A stretch of 64,000 nt of DNA from Portunus trituberculatus (taxonomy: Eukaryota; Arthropoda; Malacostraca; Decapoda; Portunidae), in assembly GCF_017591435.1 (NCBI RefSeq), contig NC_059258.1, positions 7,853,176 through 7,917,175 of the forward strand, given 5' to 3'. Shown here piece by piece: positions 33,192-42,765 of the stretch (its first letter is position 1; each line of letters starts with the position of its first letter). The notes under the pieces were generated by a model. That model had not been told where the DNA came from. It saw only the letters and a program-made list of their open reading frames with translations, and did not search any database. The translations under genes were made by a program, and so were the position numbers.

Positions 33192-34916
33192 TCATCGGAG
33201 GACGAAGGTCAGACTGGACTGCACTTTTGACACAGTTGGTCTACGAGGGGCAGCTGTGACAATATCATCAGACGTCTCCATGCGAAGACCATCCTCGTCA
33301 CAAGAAGCCCGATCTGAGACGGAGGGCGTCACAGAAGGCTGGACAGAAACTACTGGAGCTACCCTAACAGAGCGGTCCCTGGAGGACTCACGAGCGTGTT
33401 CACCGGGAGAAACCTTAGATTGCTTAGGCTGAGCAAATTCTATCGACTCCGCAGAGCCGCGGTGCCGTTTGGTTATGCCCTTTAAAGGCTTAGGCGATGG
33501 AAAACGCAAATGGACATCAACGACATGGGTAAGTTTGGTCAAGTCCGTATCATTCTCGTCGCTTCTTACAGGTGACTCAACTGACTCGTCGGCCAAAAGG
33601 GCAATCCTATTAGCCAAATAAACAGGACCACCCGCCCCAACAGAGCGAAAGGTAGCAGGAGGAGTTGTCTTCGGACCGGCAGTCTCAGCCGAAGAGCGAG
33701 TGGCTAATAAAGCATAGGATGTCGCACCAATACTGTCCTTCTGGCGGTAGAGGAGTTCACGGCGGGCGCTACCGTGGCTGATAAATTGACTATTGGCAAG
33801 CTGTAGAATGTCCTGCTCCAGGCGATACCTGGGGCATTGCCTGGAACGTACCTGGTGAGCATCACGGCAATGGAAACAATAAGCTGCACCTTTGCAATGC
33901 TCCTCTGAATGTGAGTCGAGTGCAGAGCAATTACCACATGGGGAAGCTTCCTTACACGAGCTTTTGCCGTGACCATACCCATAGCATGAGAAGCACTGAA
34001 GAGGGCGAGAAACAAAGCGTCTCACCCTTAGGTTGATAGGACCGATATGAACACGGTCAGGAAGGGTGGAACCAAAAAAGGTGAGAAGGACCATGTTGGA
34101 AGAGTTCCTCATCTTAGTCACCTTTTGTACTGAGCTAGGGCACATTGCTAGTATTTCCTCTTCTGGGAATTCATAGAGATCTTGACTATAAACACAACCT
34201 TTGCTATAGTTAAAGATGGTATGAGCTTTATCAGTCTCAAACATGCTGTTAGAAGGGCATGGGAGATGTTGCAACTTCCTCGCTTGCGTAAGATCTTTTG
34301 CTCGCACAAGCACCCCCTTCCCGTACTTCTTCAGATTCTCCTCAGGAAACGTGCCTATTTCTTTGGACAGGTACCGGGAGGCATGGATGAAATTCCCACG
34401 CCCATTTCTATAGTACGCCACAAACCAACGCGGAGGCGGGATCTGGCGGACTGCTGGAACTGAATTCTCTAAATAATTTTCATTTGGGATGTAATCCATG
34501 TCACTCTCTGAAATATAACGTGACTGGAAAAATTCAGTTTTAAAGCCATGGCCGGCAAGGGGCAAAGATGCTACATTTTCATAAGCCAGACGGGCTTCAT
34601 CACATGACAGAAAAGTTACATAGCAGCGGTTAGATGGAAAGTCCTTTTCATAAACCAGTCGAATGCGTAGAACCGTGCCATACACCTTGAGAAGTGAGTG
34701 CAAGGCGTGGTAGGAAAATGATGGATTAACATTTACCATCAAAAGAGAGTCATATGCAGCAGAAACGCGACCCTCAGAAAAACTCTCAGAACAGGAGACT
34801 GCTGCGGGAGGCCCTTGTGTAGGGGAATCCTCCTTCCCACTCAGACTTGAAGATGACGTCTCGTGGGCCAGGTCAGCCACCTCACGAGAAGCTAAATGTT
34901 TTTTGTGTTTTCCCAT
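33192..34916 (-). CDS. LINE-alpha N: ORF1 protein, longest open frame (574 codons)
   Basis: Retrotransposon RNA-binding protein. Start ATG at 34916 (MGKHKKH). Residues about 65-130: RRM-like fold with HALHSLLKVYGTVLRIRLVY and RCYVTFLSCDEARLAY. Residues about 210-300: FNYSKGCVYSQDLYEFPEEE and LLTFFGSTLPDRVHIG, a block typical of I/Jockey ORF1p. Residues about 310-370: three knuckles CFSCYGYGHGKSSC, CGNCSALDSHSEEHC and CFHCRDAHQVRSRQC, all ligands present. The remainder is Ser/Pro-rich with KRHRGSAESIEFAQPKQSKV. A frameshift near 33225 replaces the normal end with KVQSSLTFVLR. Two or three residues are missing at YIPN-ENYLEN (about 34490). Protein-coding capacity is nearly whole, but the copy lacks ORF2. 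Confidence 0.75.
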   Translation of the reverse strand: MGKHKKHLASREVADLAHETSSSSLSGKEDSPTQGPPAAVSCSESFSEGRVSAAYDSLLMVNVNPSFSYHALHSLLKVYGTVLRIRLVYEKDFPSNRCYVTFLSCDEARLAYENVASLPLAGHGFKTEFFQSRYISESDMDYIPNENYLENSVPAVRQIPPPRWFVAYYRNGRGNFIHASRYLSKEIGTFPEENLKKYGKGVLVRAKDLTQARKLQHLPCPSNSMFETDKAHTIFNYSKGCVYSQDLYEFPEEEILAMCPSSVQKVTKMRNSSNMVLLTFFGSTLPDRVHIGPINLRVRRFVSRPLQCFSCYGYGHGKSSCKEASPCGNCSALDSHSEEHCKGAAYCFHCRDAHQVRSRQCPRYRLEQDILQLANSQFISHGSARRELLYRQKDSIGATSYALLATRSSAETAGPKTTPPATFRSVGAGGPVYLANRIALLADESVESPVRSDENDTDLTKLTHVVDVHLRFPSPKPLKGITKRHRGSAESIEFAQPKQSKVSPGEHARESSRDRSVRVAPVVSVQPSVTPSVSDRASCDEDGLRMETSDDIVTAAPRRPTVSKVQSSLTFVLR

Positions 34917-34929
34917 AAAAAAAAAAAAT

Positions 34930-35370
34930 AGCTACACAAACTATTGGCTCCAGGGGCAAGGGAAACCACCTACTGGGACTGCAATGGGAGGGAACGCTTG
35001 CTGCCGTGGACGGGGTACCTCGTCCCCATGCGGAACAGTCGTTTTAAAAAAAGGCCCCACATGCTACGAATGTTTGTCCACGACAGAGCTGAGACCCTCC
35101 CTCCCAAAGCATCCCAGCCTGGACACCCAACCATCCAGCACAGGACAGCTCCTACTGGGCGATCCCTCCAGCGGGTGGCTCCGCTATCCACTGGCAGCCT
35201 ACGTAGGAACCATTTAGTCTGGCCCCTCACTGGCGACCGTACTAGCATGGGTAGCCCTCCCCCCCTCGAAAGGGCAGAGCAGGGACTAAGCCCCCCTCTA
35301 CCCTAGCTCGCCAGCTCACAGGGGCACGCAAGCCCTACCACCACGACAAGGCGGTTCCCATCTGGGGGGA
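34930..35370 (-). promoter_or_regulatory. LINE-alpha N: complete 5' UTR
   Basis: The clearest full leader, about 440 bp, from the terminus at 35370 to just upstream of the ORF1 ATG. Poly(T) on the plus-strand side near 35041-35048 and A-run at 34915-34928 are shared with sister copies. Inferred internal promoter. Confidence 0.5.
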
Positions 35371-35804
35371 CGGTGAGAAAGAGGATAAAGACAGGGGAGG
35401 GGAGTTGATGAGACGAAAAGCTTTTGATTCCACTCTATCTAATACAACTGTGTGAGTGGAAACCCCCCCAAACAAAATATCCGAAGAGTACTCCATACAA
35501 GGAAGGATTAAAGCCTTTGTACAGAGCTAACCTAACTTCATAAAAGTTGTTTTAGCAAGAGATGAGATGTGATGTTTCCAGTAAGATTATGAGTTAAGGA
35601 CAGATCGAGGATATTCAGTATGGAAGACGGGGACAGTTCAGTGTCATTGAAGAAGAGGGGATAATTGTTTGTGTTTAGTTGATAGATGGAGGAATTGAGT
35701 TTTGAGGCATTGAGGAACACCACTATTAATAGATTTAGGAGAAGAATAGTAGCAGTCTACCACGGCTGCAATAGAACGGTCGGAAAGGAAACTTGAGATA
35801 AAGC

Positions 35805-35860
<56 letters not shown>

Positions 35861-36575
35861 GTAGGAGTGCAGTTCTAAAATAAAAGCTTTATGCCAGACT
35901 ATCAAAAGTTTTTTGATATGCCTAACACGACAGCAAAAGTTTCACCGTAATCACAATAAAAAAGGAAGGCCAAAATATCATCAGTAGAGTGACCTTTACG
36001 GAAGCCATACTGGCGACCAGATAGAAGATTGTGAAGTAACAGATGTTTGAGAATTTTCCTATTGAGAATAGATTAAAAAAACTTTAGACAAGCAAGGAAT
36101 TAATGCTATAGGACGGTAGTTTGAGGGATTGGAAAAGTCACCGTTTTAAGGAACAGGCTGAATTTCTAGCAAGAAGCAAAAATAGTAATCGATAGGCATA
36201 GTTGAAAGAGTTTGGCCAAGGAAAATGCAAGCACGGAAGGGCAGTTTTTGTGAACAATCGGAGGGACCCCATCAGGTGCCTGGGTTTAGGCCAGCTAGGG
36301 CATGGAAAACATCATTACGAAGAATTTTAATTGATGACATTAAATAGTCAGAGGGAGGAGGGGGGGGGAGGTACAAGACCAGAATCATCCAAGGTGGACT
36401 TTTTATCAAATGTTTGAGAGGAGTTTAGCTTTAGAAGCTGATGAGATAGCAATGGTGCCATCAAGATGAAATAAAAGAGGGAAAAAAAGAAGCAAAGTTA
36501 TTGGAGATGTTTTTGGCCAGATGCCAGAAGTCACGACGGGAGTTAGAGTTTGAATATTTTGACTTTTTTTTTTTT
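35371..36575 (-). pseudogene. LINE-beta relic: RT region
   Basis: Heavily decayed minus-strand ORF2 of the same family as 36-644. Readable pieces: VKIFKL and WHLAKNISNNFASFFPSF (about 36570-36480), LAGLNPG and a PP-IVHKNCP patch (about 36310-36240), NYRP-IALIPC (about 36125-36095), YGFRKGHSTDDILAFLFY (about 36010-35955), CTPTVSLS just before the GA repeat, FLSDRSIAAVVD and GVPQ-like (about 35800-35710), and finally YSSDILFGGVSTHTVVLDRVESKAFRL (about 35500-35410). Numerous stops and frame changes; a (GA)n tract interrupts it. Confidence 0.7.
35808..35856. repeat. (GA)n microsatellite
   Basis: About 24 uninterrupted GA units inside the LINE-beta RT relic. Confidence 0.95.
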
Positions 36576-36664
36576 AAGGAGTGTTTGGCAAGATGAAAAA
36601 CATACATGTTTGTTCATTAACTTTCTTATTAATTCTCATTCTGTTAATGATTACTTAATTTCAG

Positions 36665-36755
36665 CCTCGAGTTTCTTCGAGCACCTGATGGGCAGTATGG
36701 TGAGGCTTTGCCCAATGGATCGTGGACTGGATGCATTGGCATGTTGCAGAGAGGC
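36665..36755 (+). CDS. Ionotropic receptor, ligand-binding domain exon (S1, upstream)
   Basis: Host exon of an IR/iGluR-like chemoreceptor. The acceptor is TTACTTAATTTCAG at 36651-36664 and the donor GGC-GTGAGT at 36753-36761. The 91 bp give one partial codon plus 30 codons: LEFLRAPDGQYG, EALPNGSWTGCIGML, QRG. The segment DGQYG-x-x-LPNGSW-x-G-x-IGM is the hallmark of the IR S1 lobe just before the E/R-x-D-I-G segment. It ends on a codon boundary, matching the exon at 60544, whose first residues EADIGG complete that motif. IRs act in sensory neuron membranes as ligand-gated cation channels. Transmembrane segments, pore and S2 are not in the window. Confidence 0.8.
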
Positions 36756-36855
36756 GTGAGTTCACTGTTCAAAGTATTAGGTTGGTAAAACCAGGAAGTA
36801 AATTATTTTTTATGTTGACAAGTTTGTGGTTCGTAGCAATTTCTTCATTGTTTAG

Positions 36856-37105
<250 letters not shown>

Positions 37106-37271
37106 TAGCTAGGTTATGCAGACCTGTCTTTTATTGAAAAAGTACTAAATGCAAGCATAAGAACGAAATGGTGCTATTAGATAGTTAAAATTAGAGATAT
37201 GGTATTTTTATGAGATAATGAATTTCTTTTCATTCAATTTCATTTATCTTAAGTAAGGGAATACTCTACCT

Positions 37272-37460
37272 ACTGACTTAGACCAATATGTTTGGCGTTG
37301 TTCGTTACGTACTCCACTGACCAAGATATTGCTATATTCGTTATGTGCCGTAGACACTGACCTCACTCAAAAGCCTAGGTATCTGGCTTTGTTCGTTATT
37401 TGCTCAATACACTAACCCAAGCTGCAAGATCTAGCATTGTTTGTTACTTGTCTTTCAGAC
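37272..37460. repeat. Degenerate tandem repeat, about 4 units of 40-55 bp
   Basis: Units begin at about 37272, 37316, 37356 and 37411 with ACTGAC or ACTAAC, and each carries a TTGTTCGTTAC-like core (TTGTTCGTTACGT, ATATTCGTTATGT, TTGTTCGTTATTT, TTGTTTGTTACTT). Old minisatellite-like array; spacing is irregular. Confidence 0.55.
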
Positions 37461-37505
37461 TTGCCTCCATGTTCTCCCAGTGCAATAATAAAGTTTTACC
37501 CAATG

Positions 37506-37506
<1 letters not shown>

Positions 37507-37573
<67 letters not shown>
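37507..37573. repeat. (TA)n microsatellite
   Basis: 67-bp unbroken TA run. Confidence 0.95.
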
Positions 37574-37578
<5 letters not shown>

Positions 37579-37798
37579 ATATTTATTTATTTTTTTATGG
37601 CCTATAGCGCCTGTAGATATACTTTAAGTATACTTAAAGAGTATGTATGGGAAGCATCCTTCAGTTTCCACCCATTAATGGTGCAGACAATTTTATTTTA
37701 TAATGATATGCATATTAGGCCCCATATCACCACCCAAGCGCATCTTTCGTATAACTACCTAGAACCTGGGCTTCATGCTAGGTAACTTTAAACCACTC

Positions 37799-37822
37799 AA
37801 AAAAAAAAAAAAAAAAAAAAAA
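37799..37822. repeat. Poly(A) tract
   Basis: 24 A residues on the plus strand. About 30 bp beyond it lies GGGATTCGAACC, the reverse of a B box, so this could be the T-rich end of a decayed minus-strand tRNA-related sequence. Too little remains to call a SINE. Confidence 0.7.
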
Positions 37823-37946
37823 GTGTCAAGGTAGTATGTAATGGGATTCGAACCTGCGCGTGCACGTCTGCCCGATCCCAAACTTGTTGGTGTAAGGCTA
37901 GGGTGATCTTCACTAGTGAGGCGGTTTAGCCGAAATATTCAAAAGA

Positions 37947-38183
37947 ATTGTGTATTTTGGGATACAAGCACCAAATTTGGCGCGCATGTATATTAACATG
38001 TTGCGAACATTTTCAGATATTGGGGCACTTGGAATTCTCTTTTCATGTTCGCCATATTGGATTTCAAAATGACTGCCATTTGAAATCTACATTTGCGATT
38101 ATCTGTGGGTCTAATGCTGCTATTGACTTGATTCTGGTGTCTAAATGTATGTTTTTTGGGGAAAGGAATCCAATGGAAACAAT
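37947..38183 (+). repeat. Left terminal inverted repeat
   Basis: Matches the reverse complement of 40715-40950 at roughly nine bases in ten, including long exact blocks such as GATACAAGCACCAAATTTGG, AACATGTTGCGAACATTTTC and GACTTGATTCTGGTGTCTAA. Both translate to the same peptide, ICxSNAAIDLILVSKCMF, a side effect of the repeat. Confidence 0.88.
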
Positions 38184-38207
38184 TTCACAATATACTGGTA
38201 CCAATCC

Positions 38208-38300
38208 AATGCACAATTCTAATGCACAAATCTAAATCAAATGCAAAAATCTAAAAATCTAAGGCACAAATCTAAACCAATGCACAATTCAATGCACAAT
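38208..38300 (+). repeat. Subterminal AATGCACAA repeats
   Basis: AATGCACAA at 38208, 38221, 38279 and 38291, plus near-copies at about 38240 and 38261. The right-hand terminus of the element is also AATGCACAAT (40941-40950). Repeated terminal-like motifs next to an inverted repeat suggest transposase binding sites. Confidence 0.6.
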
Positions 38301-38575
38301 CCTATGGTAATTTCAACTTAACGTTATCTTTCACAGTCTGTTATTTAATTGTATTTGGAAATTATGTAGGCAAATATTAGATTGAACACGATACTTTGAA
38401 AAGAATGATTTTATGAAAGCATGTTAAATGGGTGGGAAAGTCTTAGTTCTGACATGCTACATGGTCTAATATCTGAGGCTAGGTATATATCGGTACTGAA
38501 GATACGTGTACATAAACAGTGTCATGTTAATAAGTTCAGCACTGCCACAAGTACATGTATGTTGTGGACTCATCG

Positions 38576-40753
38576 TCATGTGCAGTCCCCTTCACACACA
38601 CAGAGGGCTGTGCACTGAAGGGCAGCCTTCTTGCATTTGCAGCGCCTCACACACCCTCTCTGGCACTTGCAAGAAACTAGCTCAATGCAGCTGTGAGCCG
38701 CCTCAGGTAGCCTGGTCCAGTATGGTGTGTACTGTCCTCCAGTCATTGACCAACCCCAGTTGGTTGGTGGAGGAGCTATGGTGCTGGCAGCAGTATCTGA
38801 CCCCACACATGTCCACCTTGATACACTGCCCTCTTGATATGTTCCTGCCTTCGTTGGAGGGATCAGCTGCACATTGTTCTTCCTTGCGAAGAGTTTCCTC
38901 CTGGCCTTGTCAATGTCGGTGCATTTGCTGGTTCGATCATACAACAGGATCACGAACCTCTCGATGATGCACACTGCATTGTTTGGTACGTCACGTGGTG
39001 CGGAGAACAGCAGCAGCAGCGCCTCAGTGAGATCTGGCAGTATCGTCCAGACTGCCCATGCAGTCTTCTTGCCATGTCTGGCACAACTGGACACCGTGTC
39101 ACATCCAGTTAGAGCGTGGAACATTGGCAGTGCACGAGCCTTCTGTCGTCCCAATCCAGCTGCAATTTTGTATGCTGCTAGGTATCGGAAACTTCGAAAG
39201 CTAGCAATAGTTCATCCATGCTTGGCTGCGTGAGATGCATGCAGCAACATCCGACATCCGACTGTCAGCCTCTTCATGGTTACATGGTGCGAGTGAGGTC
39301 AGATCTGGTAGTAGTGGCTTGCTGAGCACTGCCTCTCCATCAGTAATGACGAGTTGCTTGTCCTCCTGGTCAAACCATTCTATGACAGCTGCTGAGAGGA
39401 ACCTGAACAGCTCGGTCTTATTGCTGTCCACTCGTAGGAAGTTCTGCCAGTTTCTTGGTATGGCTGCGGTGGCCACCACACGTCTCTGCACGCCTTGTCC
39501 CCGGCTTGCACTTGTACTACCTTTCAGTGAATCAGCAAGGTAAGTATCCCAGACCAAATCCAGGCGTGACACTGTTTGCAGCTTCGTAAACATATATGGG
39601 ATGAAGATCTAATGTGCATACTCTTCAAAGGTCTTTGATGCAGCCGGCTTCAGCATCTGGACAATGCCTGCTCCATCAAGCACTATACAGGTAGTGACAG
39701 GCGTCCCTGTCTTGGCGTCGGAGACTTCTTCCAAGCATGTGATGAGATCATTCTTGGTACCAGTGAAGAGGTTTCCACCATCAAACAGTGCTGGAGGACA
39801 TGCCTGGTTCTCATGACGAAAGAACTCCTCAAGGTTTCCATCCCTCGTCTGGCAGCCAATGTACAGGCGTGAGAAGAGTCATTCTTGACGGAGGCAAAAG
39901 GTTGCTGACCTTTGTTCTGGCTAAAGTGCTAAACACCTTCAGCTTGTTACGAGGAATGGGGTCATCCACTGCCTTTGTTCTGTCCAACAGACACTCTCTG
40001 GTGAAAGCCTCGAACTGTTGTTGGCCAGTCTTCTTGGCATTAATCACGGTCTCCATGGCAGCAGGACCTACGATGTCCTTTGTGTCCAGTATGACTAGAT
40101 CCTGACTCTCCTCCTCGAATGGGTTGCCCATCTTCTCTATGGCACCAACAAATGAGGCCTGTACACTTGGTGTCTGATCATGATGACGTGTGTCTGCTGT
40201 ATTGGTTCCCGTCATGGAATTCTTCGATCACCCTAGCAACTTCTGATCCTGCAACCATCCAGCGACGAAGGGCACTAGGGTTGTCAGTGAGCTCAACTGC
40301 GCCACCGTCTCCTTTGATGCAGGCATTATTCTGCTCATGTGCCTGGTCAATCGAAATTGAAGAGGATACCCTCTGTGTTTTCTGAACTGTAAAGTGGCCT
40401 TCACTGAATTGCCTGGCTATGTCTAGGTGTTTGGTAGTGAGTTCGGCCATGTCCTTCAGGTGCACTGGTATCCACCTAGCATAGTGGGTATGATCTAGTG
40501 CGTGGAACCAGGGGACCAGCTCTGTCAGAGCATCGAGGTACATCATCAACGATCCTTGCTTGAGAGTACGCACATACACTAGAACCAACAGTTCTAGTTC
40601 CAGCACAGTTGCCCAGTAGCGAAACTGGGGGATGTTGTCCAGTCTCTGGCAAGACCAGTCTTCAAATGCAAGAAGGCCAATATGGCGGCCCATTGGTAAA
40701 AATACGCAATGCGGATTGTTACCATTGGATTCCTTGCCCCCAAAAACATACAT
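38576..40753 (-). pseudogene. Transposon-borne PIN/XPG-like protein, decayed
   Basis: Reads in several frames from about 40753 down to 38576. N-terminal part 40740-40200: YARWIPVHLKDMAEL, FTVQKTQR, IDQAHEQNNACIKGDGGAV, ALRRWMVAGSEVAR. Middle 40215-39830: HHDQTPSVQ, GNPFEEESQDLVILDTK. Then 39780-39270: IVLDGAGIVQMLKP, an in-frame TAG near 39610, RLDLVWDTYLADSLKG, NWQNFLRVDSNKTELF, CNHEEADSR. A 7-base direct duplication (TCGGATG) near 39257 shifts the frame. A deletion near 39215 removes the stretch expected to hold D-T-D-V. C-terminus 39154-38576: ARALPMFHALTGCDTVSS, YDRTSKCTDIDKARRKLF, and a Cys-rich tail (CKCQRGCVRRCKCKKAALQC). Biochemical role unproven. Confidence 0.7.
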
Positions 40754-40950
40754 TTAGACACCAGAATCAAGTCAATAGCAGCATTAGACCAACAGATAAT
40801 CGCAAATGTAGATTTCAAATGGCAGCATTTTGAAATCCAATATGGCGAACATAAAGAGAGAATTCCAAGTGGCCCAATATCTGAAAATGTTCGCAACATG
40901 TTGATATTCATGTGTGCCAAATTTGGTGCTTGTATCACAAAATGCACAAT
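40715..40950 (-). repeat. Right terminal inverted repeat
   Basis: Inverted partner of 37947-38183. The first coding frame visible in the element starts inside this repeat (MYVFGGKESNGN at about 40753), which is probably accidental. Confidence 0.88.
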
Positions 40951-41339
40951 AGGTTTGCTATGCTGCCAGCATCAGTGACATCTGGAGAGTCCTGTGCTCA
41001 TCACGACAAAGATATCCCCCACGTAGCTCCACCAAAATTTGTCACTTAACTAGAAAGTGTCGAATTTTAAAGAGAAATCATCACAAAATAGATGTTTTTT
41101 TTTTTCGACACATGGTAAACATAAGTGAGGCATGTGACCCGTCCAGAGACAGACCAGTGCAGTCTAAGAGCGGCGCTCTTGCACATGGACGTAGCCCATA
41201 GGCGGAAAGTTACAAAAGTTATGTCAACCACCTTAGTGGTAGGAACTATATCTTCCCATCTGCTATGTCTATTCGAAAGAACCCTTGACTTTATACTGGA
41301 TTATAAATTATGAAAGGAAATGGGGAAGGGAGGTGCAAC
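40951..41339. other. Intron sequence, no feature seen
   Basis: About 390 bp of unassigned intron with a T-run at 41094-41105. No ORF or repeat that I can support. Confidence 0.5.
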
Positions 41340-42115
41340 CAGAGTTCCTGATTCTTTAACTAACGGGCCTTCTCATTCCCATCAATTCCAAAATAGAAAG
41401 GAGCTAAATAAAATTAGATTTTGCAACATCTAACCCGTACAGGATAGAGCCATTCAGAATTCACAAAACAGCTGGGTGAAGGGAAGAAGGGCTAAAATGT
41501 TGAATAGAGGAAAGAACACTAAGAGGATCGCTAAAACTCTTAAAGATGCGGTATAAAAGTACTTTTCAAAGGTAAACTAATGGCAGATAGTTCTGTCAGC
41601 ATTGGTGAGGTTACTGTCTTGAAATTAAATCCAACTCCACCTTTCGAGTTTCATAAAGACGAATGGAGTTGATATGCATAAAGTAGTGTTGTAAGAATAA
41701 GGAACGGGACTCAAAATTCGGTAGCTAAGGGTTTGAGATATAGCAGGACCACAGACAGAAATGACCTGGAATTGTCAGTAACCAGATTTAGGGAATGTGC
41801 TGGGACATAGAGAGACGGAAGGTATATTTAATGACATAGCAGATACAACACAGAAAAAAAAAAAAAAAACTTTTAGGAAAATCTAGTGAGACACATGCAA
41901 CTATGTAAGCGGGAAACAGCTACACAAGGGGCTGAATCAGGAAGGTGTTGAGCTTACTGCCAATACCTCAATAACAAAAATTGACGATGCATACTAAATT
42001 GAAGGGAACAAGCATTCACTAATAAGCTAGAGATTACAGATGAGTGAAATGCACCAGTTGTCAAGCGAACACCTATGTATTAGGTCCTCAAGAGATATGA
42101 AAAATGACCCTAAAA
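41340..42115 (-). pseudogene. Ancient LINE-alpha-related relic (RNase H and thumb)
   Basis: Much more diverged than the other copies but still alignable by eye on the plus strand: ATGGCAGATAGTTCTGTCAGC (about 41580) matches the RNase H block ATGGCAGACAGCTCCGCAG; ATGCATAAAGTAGTGTT (about 41673) matches the block after FTDGS; GAGATTACAGATGAGTGAAATGCACC (about 42030) matches the thumb block. Probably a separate older subfamily. No readable frame. An A-run at about 41854-41870. Confidence 0.5.
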
Positions 42116-42149
42116 GCCCTACTGTTCAACGATTCCTCTGCAAGAGAGC

Positions 42150-42320
42150 AGCAGCCCCAACAGCTTAGTGTGCCAGATACTGTGTGGAGGGTGCGACTCC
42201 AGCTACTGCGGAGATAGGAAGGGATTTGGCTACCATTGTGAAGGAACACCGTGCCGACATAAGGCACCACCGCACATCTAGCGCCCTGGTGAACTACATA
42301 GATAGGCGGGGCATCTACTT
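42150..42320 (+). pseudogene. Penelope-like element: GIY-YIG endonuclease fragment
   Basis: Across a one-base frameshift near 42213 I read CGGCDSSYCGE, then IGRDLATIVKEHRADIRHH and SSALVNYIDRRG. The order C-x2-C, Y-x-G-E-T-like, G-R, K-E-H, then a conserved A-L-x-x-H/Y block is that of the GIY-YIG endonuclease at the C-terminus of Penelope-like retroelements. Only the endonuclease C-terminal part remains. Family call is from motif memory. Confidence 0.6.
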
Positions 42321-42719
42321 GACCGTATTAACTAAGATTCTGAGATTTTGTCTTGAAATTGGTCTTATTTCTTATAAAGTCTTAAATATGAGTCTCGGTC
42401 TTAGTCGAGATATGCTGAGAGGAAAACTAAATCACAGTATGAAAAGGTATAGGGGAAACAGTAAAATATTATATTTCTCAAATTCGAGTTAATACTGCAT
42501 TTTCTTTTTCATTTTTTAATGAAAAAAAATGAAAAACTTAAAATGTATCGTACATTTTATAAGGATATCAGAACATATATAGATTTTTTTTATATGTATT
42601 TATAAACAAATTCCATCCAGCGCCAAGTGTGTGTATCTTGTCTTACTCTTACATGGCCTGCTGCCCCCAATAATTAGCGCCTCATTTCCTTCATTTTTTT
42701 CGTTAGTATGAAGATGATG
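42321..42719. other. AT-rich intron sequence, no feature seen
   Basis: No recognisable coding or repeat beyond short A/T runs around 42500-42600. Confidence 0.5.
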
Positions 42720-42765
42720 ACCTCCAAGGCTGAAAGAGAGAGCAGTAAGAGCACTGCGACAGTCA

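Larger units (their letters stand above)
33161..35370 (-). mobile_element. LINE-alpha copy N: ORF1 and 5' UTR only
   Basis: Has an intact 5' terminus (35370) and complete leader (about 34930-35370) but stops at the ORF1 C-terminus, with no ORF2 or 3' end. That is the reverse of the normal 5' truncation of LINE insertions and points to a later deletion or recombination. The 5' end abuts the LINE-beta relic. Confidence 0.85.
37947..40950. mobile_element. 3.0-kb DNA transposon with about 236-bp terminal inverted repeats
   Basis: Inverted repeats 37947-38183 and 40715-40950 enclose a decayed ORF on the minus strand. The outer termini read ATTGTG(T/C)ATTTTG. The ORF belongs to a protein family I recognise from many animal genomes (ALTGCDTVSS and CNHEEADSRM motifs). 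No clear target duplication at the ends. The right repeat runs directly into the middle of the coding region, so the 5' part of the gene appears deleted. An Academ-like assignment (transposases with XPG-type nuclease domain) is a guess from the nuclease-like motif. Confidence 0.75.

Noticed and set aside
37820..37930. Minus-strand SINE with GGTTCGAATCCC and a T-run
   Set aside because: Only the B box fits; T-stem pairing is poor and no A box is convincing.
38506..38967. Plus-strand 153-codon ORF
   Set aside because: Antisense shadow of the transposon gene on the minus strand, which carries the conserved motifs.
37940..40960. Target-site duplication for the 3-kb inverted-repeat element
   Set aside because: Bases outside the repeats (AAAAGA and AGGTTT) do not match, and exact termini are uncertain.
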